Counted from the stretch's first letter, positions 39,640 to 56,003 are shown. The stretch: 64,000 bases of DNA from Onishia niordana (GCF_004798965.1 NZ_SDSD01000007.1:108564-172563); one strand, 5' to 3'. Notes: generated by a model from the letters alone, not told the origin. Made by a program: numbers and translations.

Positions 39640-40187
39640 TGCAGGACGATCTTCCCAATCTCTTTCTTATCGGCCCCATGGGGGCCGGTAAAAGCACGAT
39701 CGGCCGCTTGTTGGCGGCCGAACTAGGCCGTGAGTTCTTCGACAGCGACCATGAGATACAGGCGCGATGCGGCGCCGATATCCCCTGGATCTTCGATGTC
39801 GAGGGCGAAGCGGGGTTTCGCGAGCGTGAACAACAGGTGATCGGTGAGCTGACACGGTGTCCCAGGGTGGTCATGGCCACCGGCGGTGGCGCTGTGATGC
39901 GTGAAGCCAATCGTCGTGCGCTTCGCGAGCGCGGCACTGTGATCTATCTCTACACCACCGTCGAGCAGCAGCTAAAGCGCACCGCTCGTGACCGCAATCG
40001 GCCGTTGTTGCAGCGAGACGATCGTGAGGAGGTATTGCGTACGCTGTTTACCCGTCGCGATCCGCTGTATCGGGCGACGGCTGACCTGGTGGTGCGCACC
40101 GACCGTCGTGGCCCAAAAGCGGTGGTGGGAGAGATCGTGCGCCGGGTGGCACGCCAGCTTGATCCGCTGATGTCCTGCAAGGCCTGA
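39639..40187 (+). CDS. aroK: Shikimate kinase
   Basis: AroK phosphorylates shikimate at the 3-hydroxyl. The Walker A motif [16 protein letters not shown] begins near residue 9, and the shikimate-binding segment EAGFREREQ is near residue 60. [12 protein letters not shown] near residue 77 is the Walker B-like motif, and the mobile lid (RDRNRPLLQ) follows near residue 117. Length 182 residues is normal. Its start overlaps the pilQ stop; pilMNOPQ-aroKB is the usual arrangement in Pseudomonas and relatives. Confidence 0.97.
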   Translation: MQDDLPNLFLIGPMGAGKSTIGRLLAAELGREFFDSDHEIQARCGADIPWIFDVEGEAGFREREQQVIGELTRCPRVVMATGGGAVMREANRRALRERGTVIYLYTTVEQQLKRTARDRNRPLLQRDDREEVLRTLFTRRDPLYRATADLVVRTDRRGPKAVVGEIVRRVARQLDPLMSCKA

Positions 40188-40223
40188 TCGCAAACTGCCA
40201 CGATTTCCCAACGAGTCTTCTTC

Positions 40224-41327
40224 ATGCCCCAGTCTGCTGCTATCCGCACCCTGAGCGTAGCGCTCGATGAGCGCAGTTATCCGATTCATATCGGCCCCGG
40301 CCTGCTCGGTCGCCCCGGTGCCGTCACACCCTATCTGGCCGGACGTCAGGTCATGATCGTCACCAATGAGACGATCGCGCCGCTCTATCTCGAGGCCTTC
40401 AAGCGGGGACTTCCCGAAGATCTTGAGGTCGGCGAGGTGATACTGCCTGACGGTGAACATACCAAGACGCTGGAGTCGGTGTCGCTTATCTGGGATGCCC
40501 TGCTGGCCGCGGGTTTTAATCGTCGCTGCACCCTTATCGCTCTGGGAGGCGGGGTAGTGGGCGACATGACCGGATACGCGGCGGCCTGCTATCAGCGAGG
40601 TGTCGCCTTCATTCAGGTGCCGACAACCCTGTTGTCTCAGGTCGATTCCTCGGTGGGTGGCAAAACGGGAGTGAACCATCCCCGCGGCAAGAACATGATC
40701 GGCGCCTTCTGGCAGCCAAAGGCCGTGCTCATTGATACCGATACGCTTGCCACTCTGCCGTCTCGGGAGCTCTCGGCGGGGCTCGCCGAGGTCATCAAGT
40801 ACGGGCTGATACGCGACCTCGATTTTCTTGTCTGGCTCGAAGCACAGATGGATGCGCTGCGCGGAGTGGATGGAGAAACGCTGCGCGAGGCGATCTATCG
40901 AAGCTGTGCCATCAAGGCCGAGGTGGTTGCTGCTGACGAGACCGAGCAAGGCGCTCGGGCGCTGTTGAACCTGGGGCATACCTTCGGGCATGCCATCGAG
41001 GCGCACCAGGGTTATGGCAGCTGGCTTCATGGCGAAGCGGTGGGCACTGGCATGTTGATGGCAGCCGAACTATCGAAGCGCCTGGGGTGGCTGAGCGAGG
41101 CCGAGGTGGCCCGCGTGGCGGCGGTAATTGCTGCCGCTGGCCTGCCGCTGGCGGCGCCGGCGGACATGGAGGTGGATGACTTTCTGGCCGTGATGCGCCT
41201 GGACAAGAAAAATATCGATGCTCGGCTACGCCTGGTGTTGTTGAGAAGTCTGGGTGGTGCCTGTCTGCATGATTCTACGCCCCCCGAGACGCTCGCCGCC
41301 CTGCTGGCGGACTTTCCCCGTCGCTGA
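40224..41327 (+). CDS. aroB: 3-dehydroquinate synthase
   Basis: AroB cyclises DAHP to 3-dehydroquinate with catalytic NAD+ and a metal ion. The NAD motif [20 protein letters not shown] is near residue 110, the active-site loop [13 protein letters not shown] near residue 142 and the metal ligands appear around [13 protein letters not shown] and [10 protein letters not shown] (near residues 185 and 252). Length 367 residues is typical. It lies 36 bases after aroK, and a strong intrinsic terminator follows. Confidence 0.97.
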   Translation: MPQSAAIRTLSVALDERSYPIHIGPGLLGRPGAVTPYLAGRQVMIVTNETIAPLYLEAFKRGLPEDLEVGEVILPDGEHTKTLESVSLIWDALLAAGFNRRCTLIALGGGVVGDMTGYAAACYQRGVAFIQVPTTLLSQVDSSVGGKTGVNHPRGKNMIGAFWQPKAVLIDTDTLATLPSRELSAGLAEVIKYGLIRDLDFLVWLEAQMDALRGVDGETLREAIYRSCAIKAEVVAADETEQGARALLNLGHTFGHAIEAHQGYGSWLHGEAVGTGMLMAAELSKRLGWLSEAEVARVAAVIAAAGLPLAAPADMEVDDFLAVMRLDKKNIDARLRLVLLRSLGGACLHDSTPPETLAALLADFPRR

Positions 41328-41361
41328 GGCAAGCCGCTGTCAGTGGCCATCTTGATGATCA

Positions 41362-41390
41362 AGCGTCCGTTTGCACGGGCGCTTTTTTTT
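41362..41390 (+). terminator. aroKB intrinsic terminator
   Basis: AGCGTCCG (41362-41369) pairs with CGGGCGCT (41376-41383, one T-G pair) around TTTGCA, and eight T (41383-41390) follow. This ends the pilM-aroB transcript. Confidence 0.9.
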
Positions 41391-41925
41391 GCTCGGCGTT
41401 TCAGACATGGCCTAAGCGCGTTACGTCGTTGGGGCGATCGGGTGTTGAGCACGACTGGCGCGTGGCAAGACGGACGTTTGCAAACAAGCATGCCGAGAGC
41501 CGTTGGCGGGGCAAAAAATGACTGGTGGCATCCGGGAGTGAGTGATCAGGTGTGCCAATTGGGCGATGCGTGGATGTCGATCGGCATAAAAGAATACGCA
41601 TGCCTTATGCATGATTGGCATGCCCTTGAGCGTCCTTTTGCGACTAAAGTCTACTGTTGCGGATTCGGTGCGTCAGGCACAGCCAAGTGGTTGACCTGTC
41701 AGGGTTTTTTGCTTGACTGGTTCGCTAAGGTGCCGATTTTAGGCGATTTTTTTCAGGTCTCGGCGGGCAGGGAATTGCGCCGTAGAAGGGGGATGGCTAT
41801 GCTGGACGGCCTTTTTTGGCGCCAGAAACCGGCATGCATCGGCGATATGTGGAAAAAGAAAAACCAATAAATATATCGCAGAAGCCGTCTGGACACAAGA
41901 CTACTGATATTGATGAGGCGCGCCC
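41391..41925 (+). promoter_or_regulatory. 535-base gltB upstream region
   Basis: No protein gene is supported. The stretch holds a palindromic operator-like site (41598-41623), a possible intrinsic terminator at 41722-41753 that would end a short transcript started upstream, and an AT-rich segment at about 41850-41880 near the likely gltB transcription start. Its length and structure suggest complex regulation of gltBD or a short non-coding transcript. Confidence 0.4.
41598..41623. promoter_or_regulatory. Palindromic operator-like site upstream of gltB
   Basis: GCATGCC (41598-41604) and GGCATGC (41617-41623) are exact inverted repeats with a 12-base spacer containing the palindrome ATGCAT. 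This dyad looks like a binding site for a dimeric regulator. No specific regulator is identified. Confidence 0.4.
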
Positions 41926-44900
41926 ATGAGACAAGGTCTCCACCAGCCCGGTGAATTTCGCGACAACTGCGGCTTCGGCCTGATTGCGCATATGGAAGGA
42001 CAGGCCAGTCATGACCTGCTCAAGACCGCTATCGAATCGCTGACCTGTATGACGCATCGCGGCGGTATCGCCGCCGATGGCAAGACCGGCGATGGCTGTG
42101 GCCTGCTGCTGAAGATGCCGGTCGACTTCATGCGGGCCGTGGCTCGGGAGTCACTGGGTGTCGAGCTGGGTGAAGGCTTTGCCGTGGGCAGCATTTTCTT
42201 ACCCGACGACGATACCCGCGAGCAGGCTGCTCGCGACGTGCTCACCGGCGAGCTTGAAGCACGCGGACTGACCGTACATGGCTGGCGCAGAGTGCCCATT
42301 GACCCGAGCGTCTGTGGCCCGATGGCACTCGACTGTCTGCCGCGCATCCGTCAGGTCTTCGTCTCTGCGGGTGACGACCGTCTCGAGGCCGACTTTGGCG
42401 TGGACCTGTTCATGGCACGGCGCCGTGCCGAGGAGAAGCTGTCTCGCGAATCCGAGTTCTATGTCTGTTCGCTGTCTTCCCAGGTGGTGTCCTATAAAGG
42501 CCTGATGATGCCGGTGGACCTGCCCACCTTCTATCAGGACCTGAATGACGAGCGGCTCGAGACCGCGATCTGTGTCTTCCACCAGCGCTTCTCGACCAAT
42601 ACCGCCCCGCGTTGGCCGCTGGCGCAGCCGTTTCGCCTGCTGGCGCACAACGGCGAGATCAACACCATTGAGGCCAACCGCGGCTGGGCCAACTCGCGCA
42701 AGGAAAACTTCGTCAGTGATCGGCTACCCGAGATCGCCGAGCTCGACGAGATCGTCAACACCTCCGGCTCCGACTCCTCGAGCATGGATAATATGCTCGA
42801 AGTGTTGATGGCTGGCGGCATGGACATCTATAACGCCGTGCGCATGATGGTGCCGCCGGCCTGGCAGAATGTGGAAACCATGGACGGCGACCTGCGCGCC
42901 TTCTATGAATACAACTCCATGCACATGGAGCCTTGGGACGGGCCTGCGGGCATGGTGATGACCGATGGTCGTCACGCCGTCTGCATGCTGGATCGCAACG
43001 GCCTGCGTCCGGCACGCTGGGTCATCACCAAGAACGGCTATATTACCCTGGCCTCCGAGATCGGTACCTACAATTACCGGCCCGAAGACGTGGTGGCCAA
43101 GGGACGGGTCGGACCCGGCAAGGTGCTGGGGATCGATACCCAGACCGGTGAGATTCTGCACACCGAAGACATCGACAACCGCTTGAAGTCGGCATTTCCC
43201 TATCGTCGCTGGCTCAAAGACGAAGCCAGTTATCTGGAGTCGGCCCTGACCGAGCTGGCGCGTTTCCAGCCCATGGATGCCGATGAGCTCAATGTTCATC
43301 AGAAGCTTTTCCAGATTACCTTCGAGGAGCGTGACCAGTTGCTGCGCCCACTGGCCGAAAGCGGTCAGGAAGCCGTGGGTTCGATGGGCGACGATACGCC
43401 CATGGCCGTGTTGTCGGGCCATGAACGCCTGCTCACCGACCATTTCCGCCAGAAATTTGCTCAGGTCACCAACCCGCCGATCGATCCGCTGCGCGAAGCC
43501 ATCGTGATGTCGCTGGAGACCATTTGCGGCGCTGAGCTTAACGTCTTCGAGGCCACGCCCGAGCACGCACATCGCCTGATTCTGACCACGCCGGTGCTCT
43601 CACCGCGCAAATTTACCGCGTTGGTCAACCAGGACGACCCGGCGTTCGCCAGTCAGCACCTGTCACTTGCCTATGATCCCGAGACCACCGGGCTCAAGCA
43701 GGCCATTCAGGTGTTGTGTCGCCAAGCCGCCGATGCCGCGCGCAGCGGTAACGTCGTGCTGGTGCTGAGTGATGCCGGCCTCAAGAAAGGCCAGTTGCCG
43801 ATTCAGGCGGCGCTTGCCGTGGGGGCCGTGCACCACCATCTGGGCCAGAAGGCCTTGCGTCCGCGGGTCAACCTGATCGTCGAGACCGGCTATGCCCGTG
43901 ACGCTCACCAGATGGCGGTGCTGTTCGGGGTCGGTGCCACGGCGGTCTATCCGTATCTCGCCTATCAGGTGATGGCCGACATGCACCGTACCGGCGAATT
44001 GACCGGTAATCCGGCGGATGCCCGCGAAAACTATCGCAAGGGCCTGCAGAAGGGGCTCTTCAAGATTCTCTCCAAGATGGGGATCTCGACCCTGGCGTCC
44101 TATCGTGGCGCCCAGCTTTTCGAGGCAGTGGGTCTAGGCGACGAGGTGATGGATCTATGCTTCACCAACATGGCATCGCGCATTCAGGGGGCGGGGTTCA
44201 GCGAGCTGCAAATGCAGCAGGAGCTGCTGGCTCGCCGGGCCTGGACGCCGCGCAAGAGCATTGACCAGGGCGGTCTGGTCAAGTACGTCCATGGCAAGGA
44301 ATACCACGCCTACAACCCCGATGTGGTGACCACCCTTCAGGAGGCGGTCCAGCAGGGCGATTATCAGAAGTGGAAGAAATTCGCCGGCCTGGTCAACGAG
44401 CGCCCGGTGGCCACCATTCGCGACCTTTTGGTCTTGAAGCCTGCCGCCGAGCCGGTGCCGCTCGAGGAAGTCGAGACCACGGATGAGCTGATCCCGCGCT
44501 TCGACAGTGCCGGCATGTCGCTCGGCGCCCTGTCGCCGGAGGCCCACGAGGCGCTGGCTCAGGCAATGAACGAGACCGGCGGCCGCTCCAATTCCGGGGA
44601 AGGGGGCGAGGATCCGGCGCGCTACGGCACCATCCGTTCATCGAAGATCAAGCAGATCGCTTCTGGGCGGTTCGGTGTCACGCCGACCTACCTGGTCAAC
44701 GCCGAGGTATTGCAGATCAAGGTCGCCCAGGGCGCCAAGCCCGGTGAAGGCGGTCAGCTGCCCGGTGGCAAGGTCAACGAGATGATCGGCCGGCTACGCT
44801 ATGCGGTCCCCGGCGTCACGCTGATCTCGCCGCCCCCGCACCACGATATCTATTCGATCGAGGATCTGGCGCAGTTGATCTTCGATCTCAAGCAGGTCAA

Positions 44901-46377
44901 CCCGGACGCCCAGGTATCGGTCAAGCTGGTCTCCGAGCCCGGCATCGGCACCATCGCCACCGGCGTGGCCAAGGCCTATGCCGACCTGATCACCGTGTCG
45001 GGCTATGACGGGGGCACCGCGGCGAGCCCGCTGACCTCGATCAAGCATGCGGGCAGCCCCTGGGAGCTTGGCCTGCCTGAGGTTCATCAGGCGCTGCGCA
45101 TCAATGGCCTGCGTGACAAGATCCGCCTGCAGACCGATGGCGGGCTGAAGACCGGCCTCGATGTGGTCAAGGCGGCGATTCTCGGCGCTGAGAGCTTCGG
45201 CTTCGGCACCGCGCCCATGGTCGCGCTGGGCTGCAAGTACCTGCGTATCTGTCACCTCAACAACTGCGCGACCGGTGTGGCGACACAGGATCAGTTCCTG
45301 CGTGACGAACACTTCCGCGGCACCGTCGACATGGTCAAGCACTACTTCCGCTTCATTGCCGAGGAAGTGCGTGAACTGATGTCGCTGCTCGGGGTGCGCA
45401 AGATCACCGACCTGATCGGGCGCACCGATCTGCTCGAGGTGCTCGAGGGTCAGACCAGCGCCCAGCGCAAGCTCGACCTGACGCCGTTGCTCGAGAACGA
45501 TCATGTTCCGGCGGGTGCTCCCCAGTTCTGCCACGTCAATCGCAACGTGCCCCATGACCCGGGTGCCAAGAACCAAGAGGTGCTCGAGGCGCTACGCTCG
45601 GCGATCGACGACAAATCCGGTGGCGAGTTCGATTTCACCATCACCAACTGTGATCGCAGTGTGGCGGCCATGACCTCCGGGGCCATCGCCAAGCGCTATG
45701 GTGAGGCCGGTCTCGAAGATGCGCCGATCACCGCGCGCTTCACCGGCGTGGCGGGACAGAGCTTCGGGGTATGGAATGCTAGCGGTCTGAACCTGTATCT
45801 CGAAGGCGATGCCAACGATTATGTCGGCAAGGGCATGAACGGCGGTTCGATCACCATCGTGCCGCCGGCCGGCAGCCACTTCGAAAGTCACAAGACGGCC
45901 ATCATCGGTAATACTTGCCTGTATGGCGCGACCGGCGGCACGCTTTATGCCGCTGGCACTGCCGGCGAGCGCTTCGCGGTGCGCAATTCCGGTGCCACTG
46001 CGGTCATCGAGGGAGCCGGGGATCACTGCTGCGAGTACATGACCGGCGGGTTGGTCACGGTGCTTGGCGCGACCGGTGTCAACTTTGGCGCAGGCATGAC
46101 CGGCGGCTTTGCCTACGTCATTGACGAAGACCGTACCTTCGTCGACAAGTACAACCACGAACTGGTGGAAATCCACCGGATCAACACCGAAGCCATGGAG
46201 GCGTACCGGCGCCACCTGAGGGAGGTCATCGAGGACTATGTCGCTACCACCGGCTCGGCGCGCGGTGAGGAGATACTCGAGGACTTCGGCCACTTCATCC
46301 GCCACTTCTGGCTGGTGAAGCCCAAGGCCGCGAGTCTTGGCAGCCTGCTCGCCGAGTCTCGGCGGCGGCCGGAGTAA
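41926..46377 (+). CDS. gltB: Glutamate synthase (NADPH) large chain
   Basis: GltB transfers the amide of glutamine to 2-oxoglutarate. A 14-residue propeptide precedes the nucleophile Cys15 of the class II amidotransferase domain ([11 protein letters not shown]). The central domain follows, then the FMN-binding synthase domain (about 860-1180; [20 protein letters not shown]) with the 3Fe-4S cysteines in [17 protein letters not shown] near residue 1110. The C-terminal GXGXG beta-helix (about 1235-1440) ends the 1483-residue protein. It precedes gltD by 108 bases. Confidence 0.98.
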   Translation: MRQGLHQPGEFRDNCGFGLIAHMEGQASHDLLKTAIESLTCMTHRGGIAADGKTGDGCGLLLKMPVDFMRAVARESLGVELGEGFAVGSIFLPDDDTREQAARDVLTGELEARGLTVHGWRRVPIDPSVCGPMALDCLPRIRQVFVSAGDDRLEADFGVDLFMARRRAEEKLSRESEFYVCSLSSQVVSYKGLMMPVDLPTFYQDLNDERLETAICVFHQRFSTNTAPRWPLAQPFRLLAHNGEINTIEANRGWANSRKENFVSDRLPEIAELDEIVNTSGSDSSSMDNMLEVLMAGGMDIYNAVRMMVPPAWQNVETMDGDLRAFYEYNSMHMEPWDGPAGMVMTDGRHAVCMLDRNGLRPARWVITKNGYITLASEIGTYNYRPEDVVAKGRVGPGKVLGIDTQTGEILHTEDIDNRLKSAFPYRRWLKDEASYLESALTELARFQPMDADELNVHQKLFQITFEERDQLLRPLAESGQEAVGSMGDDTPMAVLSGHERLLTDHFRQKFAQVTNPPIDPLREAIVMSLETICGAELNVFEATPEHAHRLILTTPVLSPRKFTALVNQDDPAFASQHLSLAYDPETTGLKQAIQVLCRQAADAARSGNVVLVLSDAGLKKGQLPIQAALAVGAVHHHLGQKALRPRVNLIVETGYARDAHQMAVLFGVGATAVYPYLAYQVMADMHRTGELTGNPADARENYRKGLQKGLFKILSKMGISTLASYRGAQLFEAVGLGDEVMDLCFTNMASRIQGAGFSELQMQQELLARRAWTPRKSIDQGGLVKYVHGKEYHAYNPDVVTTLQEAVQQGDYQKWKKFAGLVNERPVATIRDLLVLKPAAEPVPLEEVETTDELIPRFDSAGMSLGALSPEAHEALAQAMNETGGRSNSGEGGEDPARYGTIRSSKIKQIASGRFGVTPTYLVNAEVLQIKVAQGAKPGEGGQLPGGKVNEMIGRLRYAVPGVTLISPPPHHDIYSIEDLAQLIFDLKQVNPDAQVSVKLVSEPGIGTIATGVAKAYADLITVSGYDGGTAASPLTSIKHAGSPWELGLPEVHQALRINGLRDKIRLQTDGGLKTGLDVVKAAILGAESFGFGTAPMVALGCKYLRICHLNNCATGVATQDQFLRDEHFRGTVDMVKHYFRFIAEEVRELMSLLGVRKITDLIGRTDLLEVLEGQTSAQRKLDLTPLLENDHVPAGAPQFCHVNRNVPHDPGAKNQEVLEALRSAIDDKSGGEFDFTITNCDRSVAAMTSGAIAKRYGEAGLEDAPITARFTGVAGQSFGVWNASGLNLYLEGDANDYVGKGMNGGSITIVPPAGSHFESHKTAIIGNTCLYGATGGTLYAAGTAGERFAVRNSGATAVIEGAGDHCCEYMTGGLVTVLGATGVNFGAGMTGGFAYVIDEDRTFVDKYNHELVEIHRINTEAMEAYRRHLREVIEDYVATTGSARGEEILEDFGHFIRHFWLVKPKAASLGSLLAESRRRPE

Positions 46378-46458
46378 GCGACGTCCCGGCAGCGGCCCCA
46401 CAGACCGAGTTCCGGCGGCCGCGTCCCGGCGGAGCCAGTATCACTGGCTCCGTCCTGA

Positions 46459-47907
<1,449 letters not shown>

Positions 47908-47953
47908 GCGCCAGACGGCTTTTTTCAGCCGGCAACGGTGACAGGTCCGCGAT

Positions 47954-47985
47954 ACACGTCTTTTTCCTCCCGGAAAAAGACGTGT
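47954..47985. terminator. Long perfect hairpin between gltD and pyrG
   Basis: ACACGTCTTTTTCC (47954-47967) and GGAAAAAGACGTGT (47972-47985) form a perfect 14-base-pair stem with a TCCC loop. The T-run lies inside the stem, and no T-run follows. It probably ends gltBD or protects its 3' end. Confidence 0.55.
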
Positions 47986-48032
47986 GCCGATAGGCAGGGG
48001 AAAAGCATGCTGGCGATGGTGCGTATGGCAAA

Positions 48033-48061
48033 TTGAGCCACCAAGGCGATTCTGCTACTCT
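48033..48061 (+). promoter_or_regulatory. pyrG promoter
   Basis: TTGAGC (48033-48038), 17 bases, then TACTCT (48056-48061) form a reasonable sigma-70 promoter about 55 bases before the pyrG ATG. Confidence 0.55.
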
Positions 48062-48101
48062 GTCGTCCCATCCTGGTGCGGTTTCCTGCCGCGCCTTCTG
48101 A

Positions 48102-50645
<2,544 letters not shown>

Positions 50646-50797
50646 TTGCGGCGCGCGGGTGGCGGCAGGCCCCATGACCCGGCTTTCGGGCGCCTGATGC
50701 CTTGAATGACGTGCCGGATAGACGACAGTTTTCGAGCGGAGCCGTGATTCCCTCCAGATAAGTCGACTGGATCAACGCTTAGCATTAATAAGGATGA

Positions 50798-52099
<1,302 letters not shown>

Positions 52100-52147
52100 A
52101 ATCAGCCCGGGTCGATGACGACCTGTGACATTGAAAAGACCAGTGGA

Positions 52148-52171
52148 AAGGCGCCTGCGGGCGCCTTTTTT
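52148..52171 (+). terminator. eno intrinsic terminator
   Basis: AAGGCGCC (52148-52155) pairs with GGCGCCTT (52160-52167) around TGCG, and a six-T run (52166-52171) follows. Confidence 0.92.
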
Positions 52172-52234
52172 CGTATCGCGCGCCGGTTTGGACCGCATCC
52201 GGACGGAGCTCATGCCGACCATATCCTCATTGCG

Positions 52235-52252
52235 CGTAAGAGATTGCCGACA
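52235..52252 (+). promoter_or_regulatory. Possible GacA upstream activating sequence
   Basis: CGTAAG, six bases, CCGACA resembles the GacA dyad TGTAAG-N6-CTTACA at 9 of 12 positions. It is about 180 bases before the estimated start of the RsmZ-like RNA, the distance typical for Gac-controlled sRNA genes in Pseudomonas. An AT-rich stretch, as in those promoters, separates the two. Confidence 0.5.
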
Positions 52253-52414
52253 ACTTTGCCCCGAAAAGCGTGATGTTGATCAATAAATGATCACCTTTGG
52301 TTTGCCTTGCTTCTCGTAAATATATGAAAAAGAAGAATATTTTTTATTTCAGCATGCGTTGGCTAGTGCTTTTTCCCTATATGAGTCGACTTGAGAACAT
52401 CGCTATAAGTGCCA

Positions 52415-52597
52415 CAATTCACTTGGGATGTGGGGAAGCAGGACGCTTTCCCGGCAGGATGCAACGGGATGGTAGACGGGTGCGCTTGGTGCGACAGGAT
52501 GTCGTTCCCGGGCAGGGAAGTCACCCGAGGAAGCGGGCATAGGGACATGCTCAAGGAAATGGCTAGGAGCGGGCGACCTTCGGGTCGCCTTTTTTTA
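52415..52597 (+). ncRNA. RsmZ/CsrB-like CsrA-sequestering sRNA
   Basis: A region of about 180 bases contains 11 GGA triplets (at 52426, 52434, 52441, 52457, 52467, 52497, 52516, 52529, 52543, 52555 and 52566). At least four lie in hairpin loops: AAGC-AGGAC-GCTT, CGAC-AGGAT-GTCG (52492-52504), CCCG-AGGAAG-CGGG (52524-52537) and GCAT-AGGGAC-ATGC (52537-52550). It ends in an intrinsic terminator, GGCGACC/GGTCGCC plus eight T (52572-52597). CsrA/RsmA binds GGA in loops, so this should titrate it. In Pseudomonas aeruginosa rsmZ also lies beside fdxA. A -10-like TATAAG at 52404-52409 places the 5' end near 52415, which is only an estimate. Confidence 0.85.
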
Positions 52598-52769
52598 TGC
52601 GTGTGAAAAAAGCCTCAGGAACCTGACGTAGCGTTCTGGGCACAAGGTGTTGCGGATCACGCTCTATGCAGCGCGTTCTGGTCATAATCTGTCCAAAAAG
52701 AGGCCGGCGAGAAATCGCCGGCCCCTTTGTCGTGGACCACGCCTGTCGGCCATCGTTGATGGCCGGGTC

Positions 52770-53093
52770 TCAGCGCTCGAGCAGTTCCTTCTTGTCGCTC
52801 TTGCCGTCCCACTCCTCAGCGTCAGGCAGCGGGTCCTTCTTCTCTGCGATGTTTGGCCAGACCTCGGACAGCTCGGCGTTGAGCTCGATGAATTCCTGCT
52901 GCCCCTCGGGGAGTTCGTCTTCGGAGAAGATAGCCTCCGCGGGGCATTCCGGCTCGCACAGGGCGCAATCGATGCACTCGTCGGGGTGAATGACCAGGAA
53001 GTTGGGGCCTTCGTAGAAGCAGTCTACCGGGCAGACCTCCACGCAGTCGGTGTACTTGCACTTGATGCAGTTCTCGGTGACGACGAATGTCAT
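52770..53093 (-). CDS. fdxA: 7Fe ferredoxin FdxA
   Basis: FdxA is a small [3Fe-4S][4Fe-4S] electron carrier. Cluster cysteines appear in [18 protein letters not shown] (from residue 9) and in [17 protein letters not shown] (from residue 40), the usual seven-iron arrangement, and an acidic C-terminal half follows. Length 107 residues is normal. GAGGA lies 7 bases before the ATG. It is beside mutS, as in Pseudomonas. Its 3' end faces the RsmZ-like sRNA. Confidence 0.96.
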   Translation of the reverse strand: MTFVVTENCIKCKYTDCVEVCPVDCFYEGPNFLVIHPDECIDCALCEPECPAEAIFSEDELPEGQQEFIELNAELSEVWPNIAEKKDPLPDAEEWDGKSDKKELLER

Positions 53094-53393
53094 GGGTCTT
53101 CCTCGATCGTTAGCTGTCAGGGTCTCAGTGATGTGCCGTGAGCCTGATGGAGTCGTGTGCTAAATCTAGTTATAAGCGGCTTGGTCATTAGAAGCCGCCA
53201 TTCTAATGGGGCAATATTCTAGTCGTGGCGTGCAGGGCCAGCAAGTCATCGCAGCGGCCGGGATGAAGAACGTTTCGGCATGAATCCATGCCCGTTATGC
53301 GGCGTTCTTCGTTCATCCGGCGCACAGCGTTTGTGCCAGTCATGCCGCCAACGGTCCGGTCACTTTCCCTGTGACGGATAGCTATCGGCATGG
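53094..53393 (-). promoter_or_regulatory. fdxA upstream region
   Basis: This 300-base gap lies between mutS and fdxA on the minus strand. TATAAC or TTATAA at about 53172 on the minus strand is a possible fdxA -10, but the -35 is poor. I see no protein gene I can support. Confidence 0.35.
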
Positions 53394-56003
53394 CTAGACT
53401 TTTTTCCGCCAGGCATAGAGCAGCTCCAGGGCCTGGCGCGGACTCAGGCCGTCGATATCCAGACCGGCCAGTTCGTCGAGCAGAGGGTGTGGCGTACTGG
53501 CAAACAGATCGTCCTGGCGCGGCGCGGGGGCAGTAGGCGCGGTGTTCGGTCCGGGCGCCGATACCGGGTCGGCCAGGGGTGTCTGGCGCTGGCCCTGGTC
53601 GATCTCCTGCTGCTCGAGTACGGCGAGTTTCTCGCGGGCGCGAGCGATCACATGCTGGGGCACCCCGGCCAATTGGGCGACCTGCAGGCCATAACTCTGG
53701 CTTGCCGGGCCGTCTTCCACCCGGTGCATGAAGACGATACCGTCCTTGTGCTCGGCCGCGGTCAGGTGCACGTTGGCCACGCCCGGCGCCTGATCGGGCA
53801 GAGCGGTCATCTCGAAGTAGTGAGTGGCGAACAGCGTGAAGGCCCGCGAGCGCGTCAGGTGCTCGGCACTGGCCCAGGCAAGCGACAGGCCATCGAAGGT
53901 CGAGGTGCCGCGACCGATTTCGTCCATCAGCACCAGACTCTTGTCGCTGGCATTGTGCAGGATGTTGGCGGTCTCGGTCATCTCGACCATGAAGGTCGAA
54001 CGACCACCGGCCAGGTCGTCTGAGGAGCCGATGCGGGTAAAGATGCGATCGACCGGGCCGATCTCGGCGGCATCGGCGGGCACGAAGCTGCCGGTATGGG
54101 CCAGCAGCGTGATCAGTGCCGCCTGACGCATGTAGGTCGACTTGCCGCCCATGTTGGGGCCGGTGATCACCAGCATGCGCCGCGTGTCGTCCAGCGCCAG
54201 GTCATTGGGCACGAAGGGCGCTTCGCTGACGTGCTCGACCACCGGATGGCGTCCGCCCTGAATATTGATACCCGGTGCCTCGGTGAGCGTCGGGCGTACG
54301 AAATCCAGCGCCTGGGCACGTTCGGCAAAGCTTGCCAGCACGTCGAGGCTGGCCAGTGCCCGGCCTGTGTGCTGCAGGGCATCGAGCTCGGCGCCCAGGG
54401 TATCGAGCAGTGACTCGTAGAGCAGCTTCTCGCGTCCCAGCGCCCGGGACTTGGCCGACAGCGCCTTGTCCTCGAACTCCTTGAGCTCGGGAATGATGAA
54501 GCGTTCGGCGTTCTTCAGGGTCTGGCGGCGGATGTAGTCCACCGGGGCTTCACGCGCCTGGGCGCGCGGGATCTCGATGTAGTAGCCATGCACCCGGTTG
54601 TAGCCGACCTTGAGGCCGGCAAGGCCGGTGCGTTCACGCTCGCGGGTTTCCAGCTTGATCAGGTAGTCGCCGGCGTTTTCAGCGAGGCCGCGCTGCTCGT
54701 CGAGCTCCTCATCGAAGCCATCGGCGATCACGCCGCCATCGCGGATCACCACCGGCGGGTTTTCGATCAGCGCCCGGCTCAGTGTCTCGGCAAGCGTCGG
54801 GTAGGGATGGATATGGCGCCTGAGCTCGTCGAGCGCCGTTCCTTCATCGAACCCCGAGAGGTTCGCTTCGAGACCGGGCAGGGCGTTCAGGGCATCGCGT
54901 AACCGGGCCAGATCCCGGGGGCGGGCGCTGCGCAGTGCGATGCGGGCAAGTATACGTTCGACGTCGCCGATCGCCTTCAGGTCATCACGAAGGGGCAGAA
55001 AGGCCTCATTGTGGTAAAGCAGTGCGACGGCGGCCTGGCGGGCCAGGACTCGGGGGCGGTCGTGCAGGGGACGGTTCAGCCAACGCTTCATCAGGCGCGA
55101 GCCCATGGCGGTGGCGGTAGTGTCCAGTACGCTCGCCAGGGTGTTGTCGCTGCTGCCGCCGAGGTTGGTATCGATCTCGAGGTTGCGTCGACTGGCGGCG
55201 TCGATCACCACGGCATCATCCCGGTTCTCGACGCCAATAGCGGTGACGTGAGGTAGCTGAGAGCGCTGGGTATCCCGGGCATAGTCGATCAGCACCCCGG
55301 CGGCGGTCATGGCCGCCTCAAGGTGGGCGCAGCCGAAACCGCGCAGGTCCTGTACGGCGAACTGATCACATAGGGTGCGTGTCGCCGATTCCAGATCGAA
55401 CAGCCAATCGCTCTGGCGACGCAGGCCACGACGCTCGGCAAGCGAGGGCGGAAGGTCCTGGCCGTCGGCGATCAAGCACTCGGCCGGGTCGAGACGCTGC
55501 ACCTCGGCGAGCATCTCGGCCTCGCCCTCGACCTCGAGCACGCTGAAGCGGCCACTGGAAAGCTCCAGCCAGGCCATGCCCCAGGTCTCGCCCTTGGGAT
55601 GCGCGGCCAGTACCAGGTTGTCGCGGTTGGCGTCGAGCAGGGCTTCATCATAGAGGGTGCCCGGGGTGACGATGCGCACCACTTTGCGTTCAACCGGGCC
55701 CTTGCTGGTAGCCGGGTCGCCGATCTGCTCGCAGATCGCCACCGACTCGCCGGCCTTGACCAGGCGCGCCAGGTACCCCTCGGCGCTGTGATAGGGCACC
55801 CCGGCCATGGGAATCGGCTTGCCCGCCGATTGGCCGCGCTGGGTCAGGGTGATGTCGAGCAGCTTGGCGGCGCGCTTGGCGTCGTCGAAGAACAGCTCAT
55901 AGAAGTCCCCCATGCGATAGAACAGCAGCACCTCGGGGTGCTCGCGCTTGATCTTCAGGAACTGGCTCATCATCGGGGTGTGCTGGGCGCTGGCCTGTGT
56001 CAT
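53394..56003 (-). CDS. mutS: DNA mismatch repair protein MutS
   Basis: MutS recognises mismatches and recruits MutL. The mismatch-binding Phe-x-Glu motif is in [20 protein letters not shown] near residue 26. The connector, core and clamp domains follow. The ATPase has Walker [17 protein letters not shown] near residue 622 and the Walker B/signature segment [20 protein letters not shown] near residue 697. The C-terminal part ends in the tetramerisation region ([20 protein letters not shown]). Length 869 residues. AAGGAAG lies upstream of the ATG. It is divergent from pncC. Confidence 0.98.
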   Translation of the reverse strand: MTQASAQHTPMMSQFLKIKREHPEVLLFYRMGDFYELFFDDAKRAAKLLDITLTQRGQSAGKPIPMAGVPYHSAEGYLARLVKAGESVAICEQIGDPATSKGPVERKVVRIVTPGTLYDEALLDANRDNLVLAAHPKGETWGMAWLELSSGRFSVLEVEGEAEMLAEVQRLDPAECLIADGQDLPPSLAERRGLRRQSDWLFDLESATRTLCDQFAVQDLRGFGCAHLEAAMTAAGVLIDYARDTQRSQLPHVTAIGVENRDDAVVIDAASRRNLEIDTNLGGSSDNTLASVLDTTATAMGSRLMKRWLNRPLHDRPRVLARQAAVALLYHNEAFLPLRDDLKAIGDVERILARIALRSARPRDLARLRDALNALPGLEANLSGFDEGTALDELRRHIHPYPTLAETLSRALIENPPVVIRDGGVIADGFDEELDEQRGLAENAGDYLIKLETRERERTGLAGLKVGYNRVHGYYIEIPRAQAREAPVDYIRRQTLKNAERFIIPELKEFEDKALSAKSRALGREKLLYESLLDTLGAELDALQHTGRALASLDVLASFAERAQALDFVRPTLTEAPGINIQGGRHPVVEHVSEAPFVPNDLALDDTRRMLVITGPNMGGKSTYMRQAALITLLAHTGSFVPADAAEIGPVDRIFTRIGSSDDLAGGRSTFMVEMTETANILHNASDKSLVLMDEIGRGTSTFDGLSLAWASAEHLTRSRAFTLFATHYFEMTALPDQAPGVANVHLTAAEHKDGIVFMHRVEDGPASQSYGLQVAQLAGVPQHVIARAREKLAVLEQQEIDQGQRQTPLADPVSAPGPNTAPTAPAPRQDDLFASTPHPLLDELAGLDIDGLSPRQALELLYAWRKKV

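Noticed and set aside
41343..41870. An open frame of 175 codons between aroB and gltB
   Set aside because: It runs through the strong aroB terminator, has no recognisable domain or sensible ribosome site, and its composition looks random. I treat the region as non-coding.
52297..52542. An 81-codon frame over the RsmZ-like RNA region
   Set aside because: It covers the AT-rich promoter region and the GGA-rich hairpins, with no ribosome site or family resemblance. The RNA explanation fits better.
53203..53391. A 62-codon minus-strand frame starting 2 bases after mutS
   Set aside because: There is no recognisable domain, and the sequence is Arg/His-rich without conserved pattern. Its close position to mutS is suggestive but not enough.
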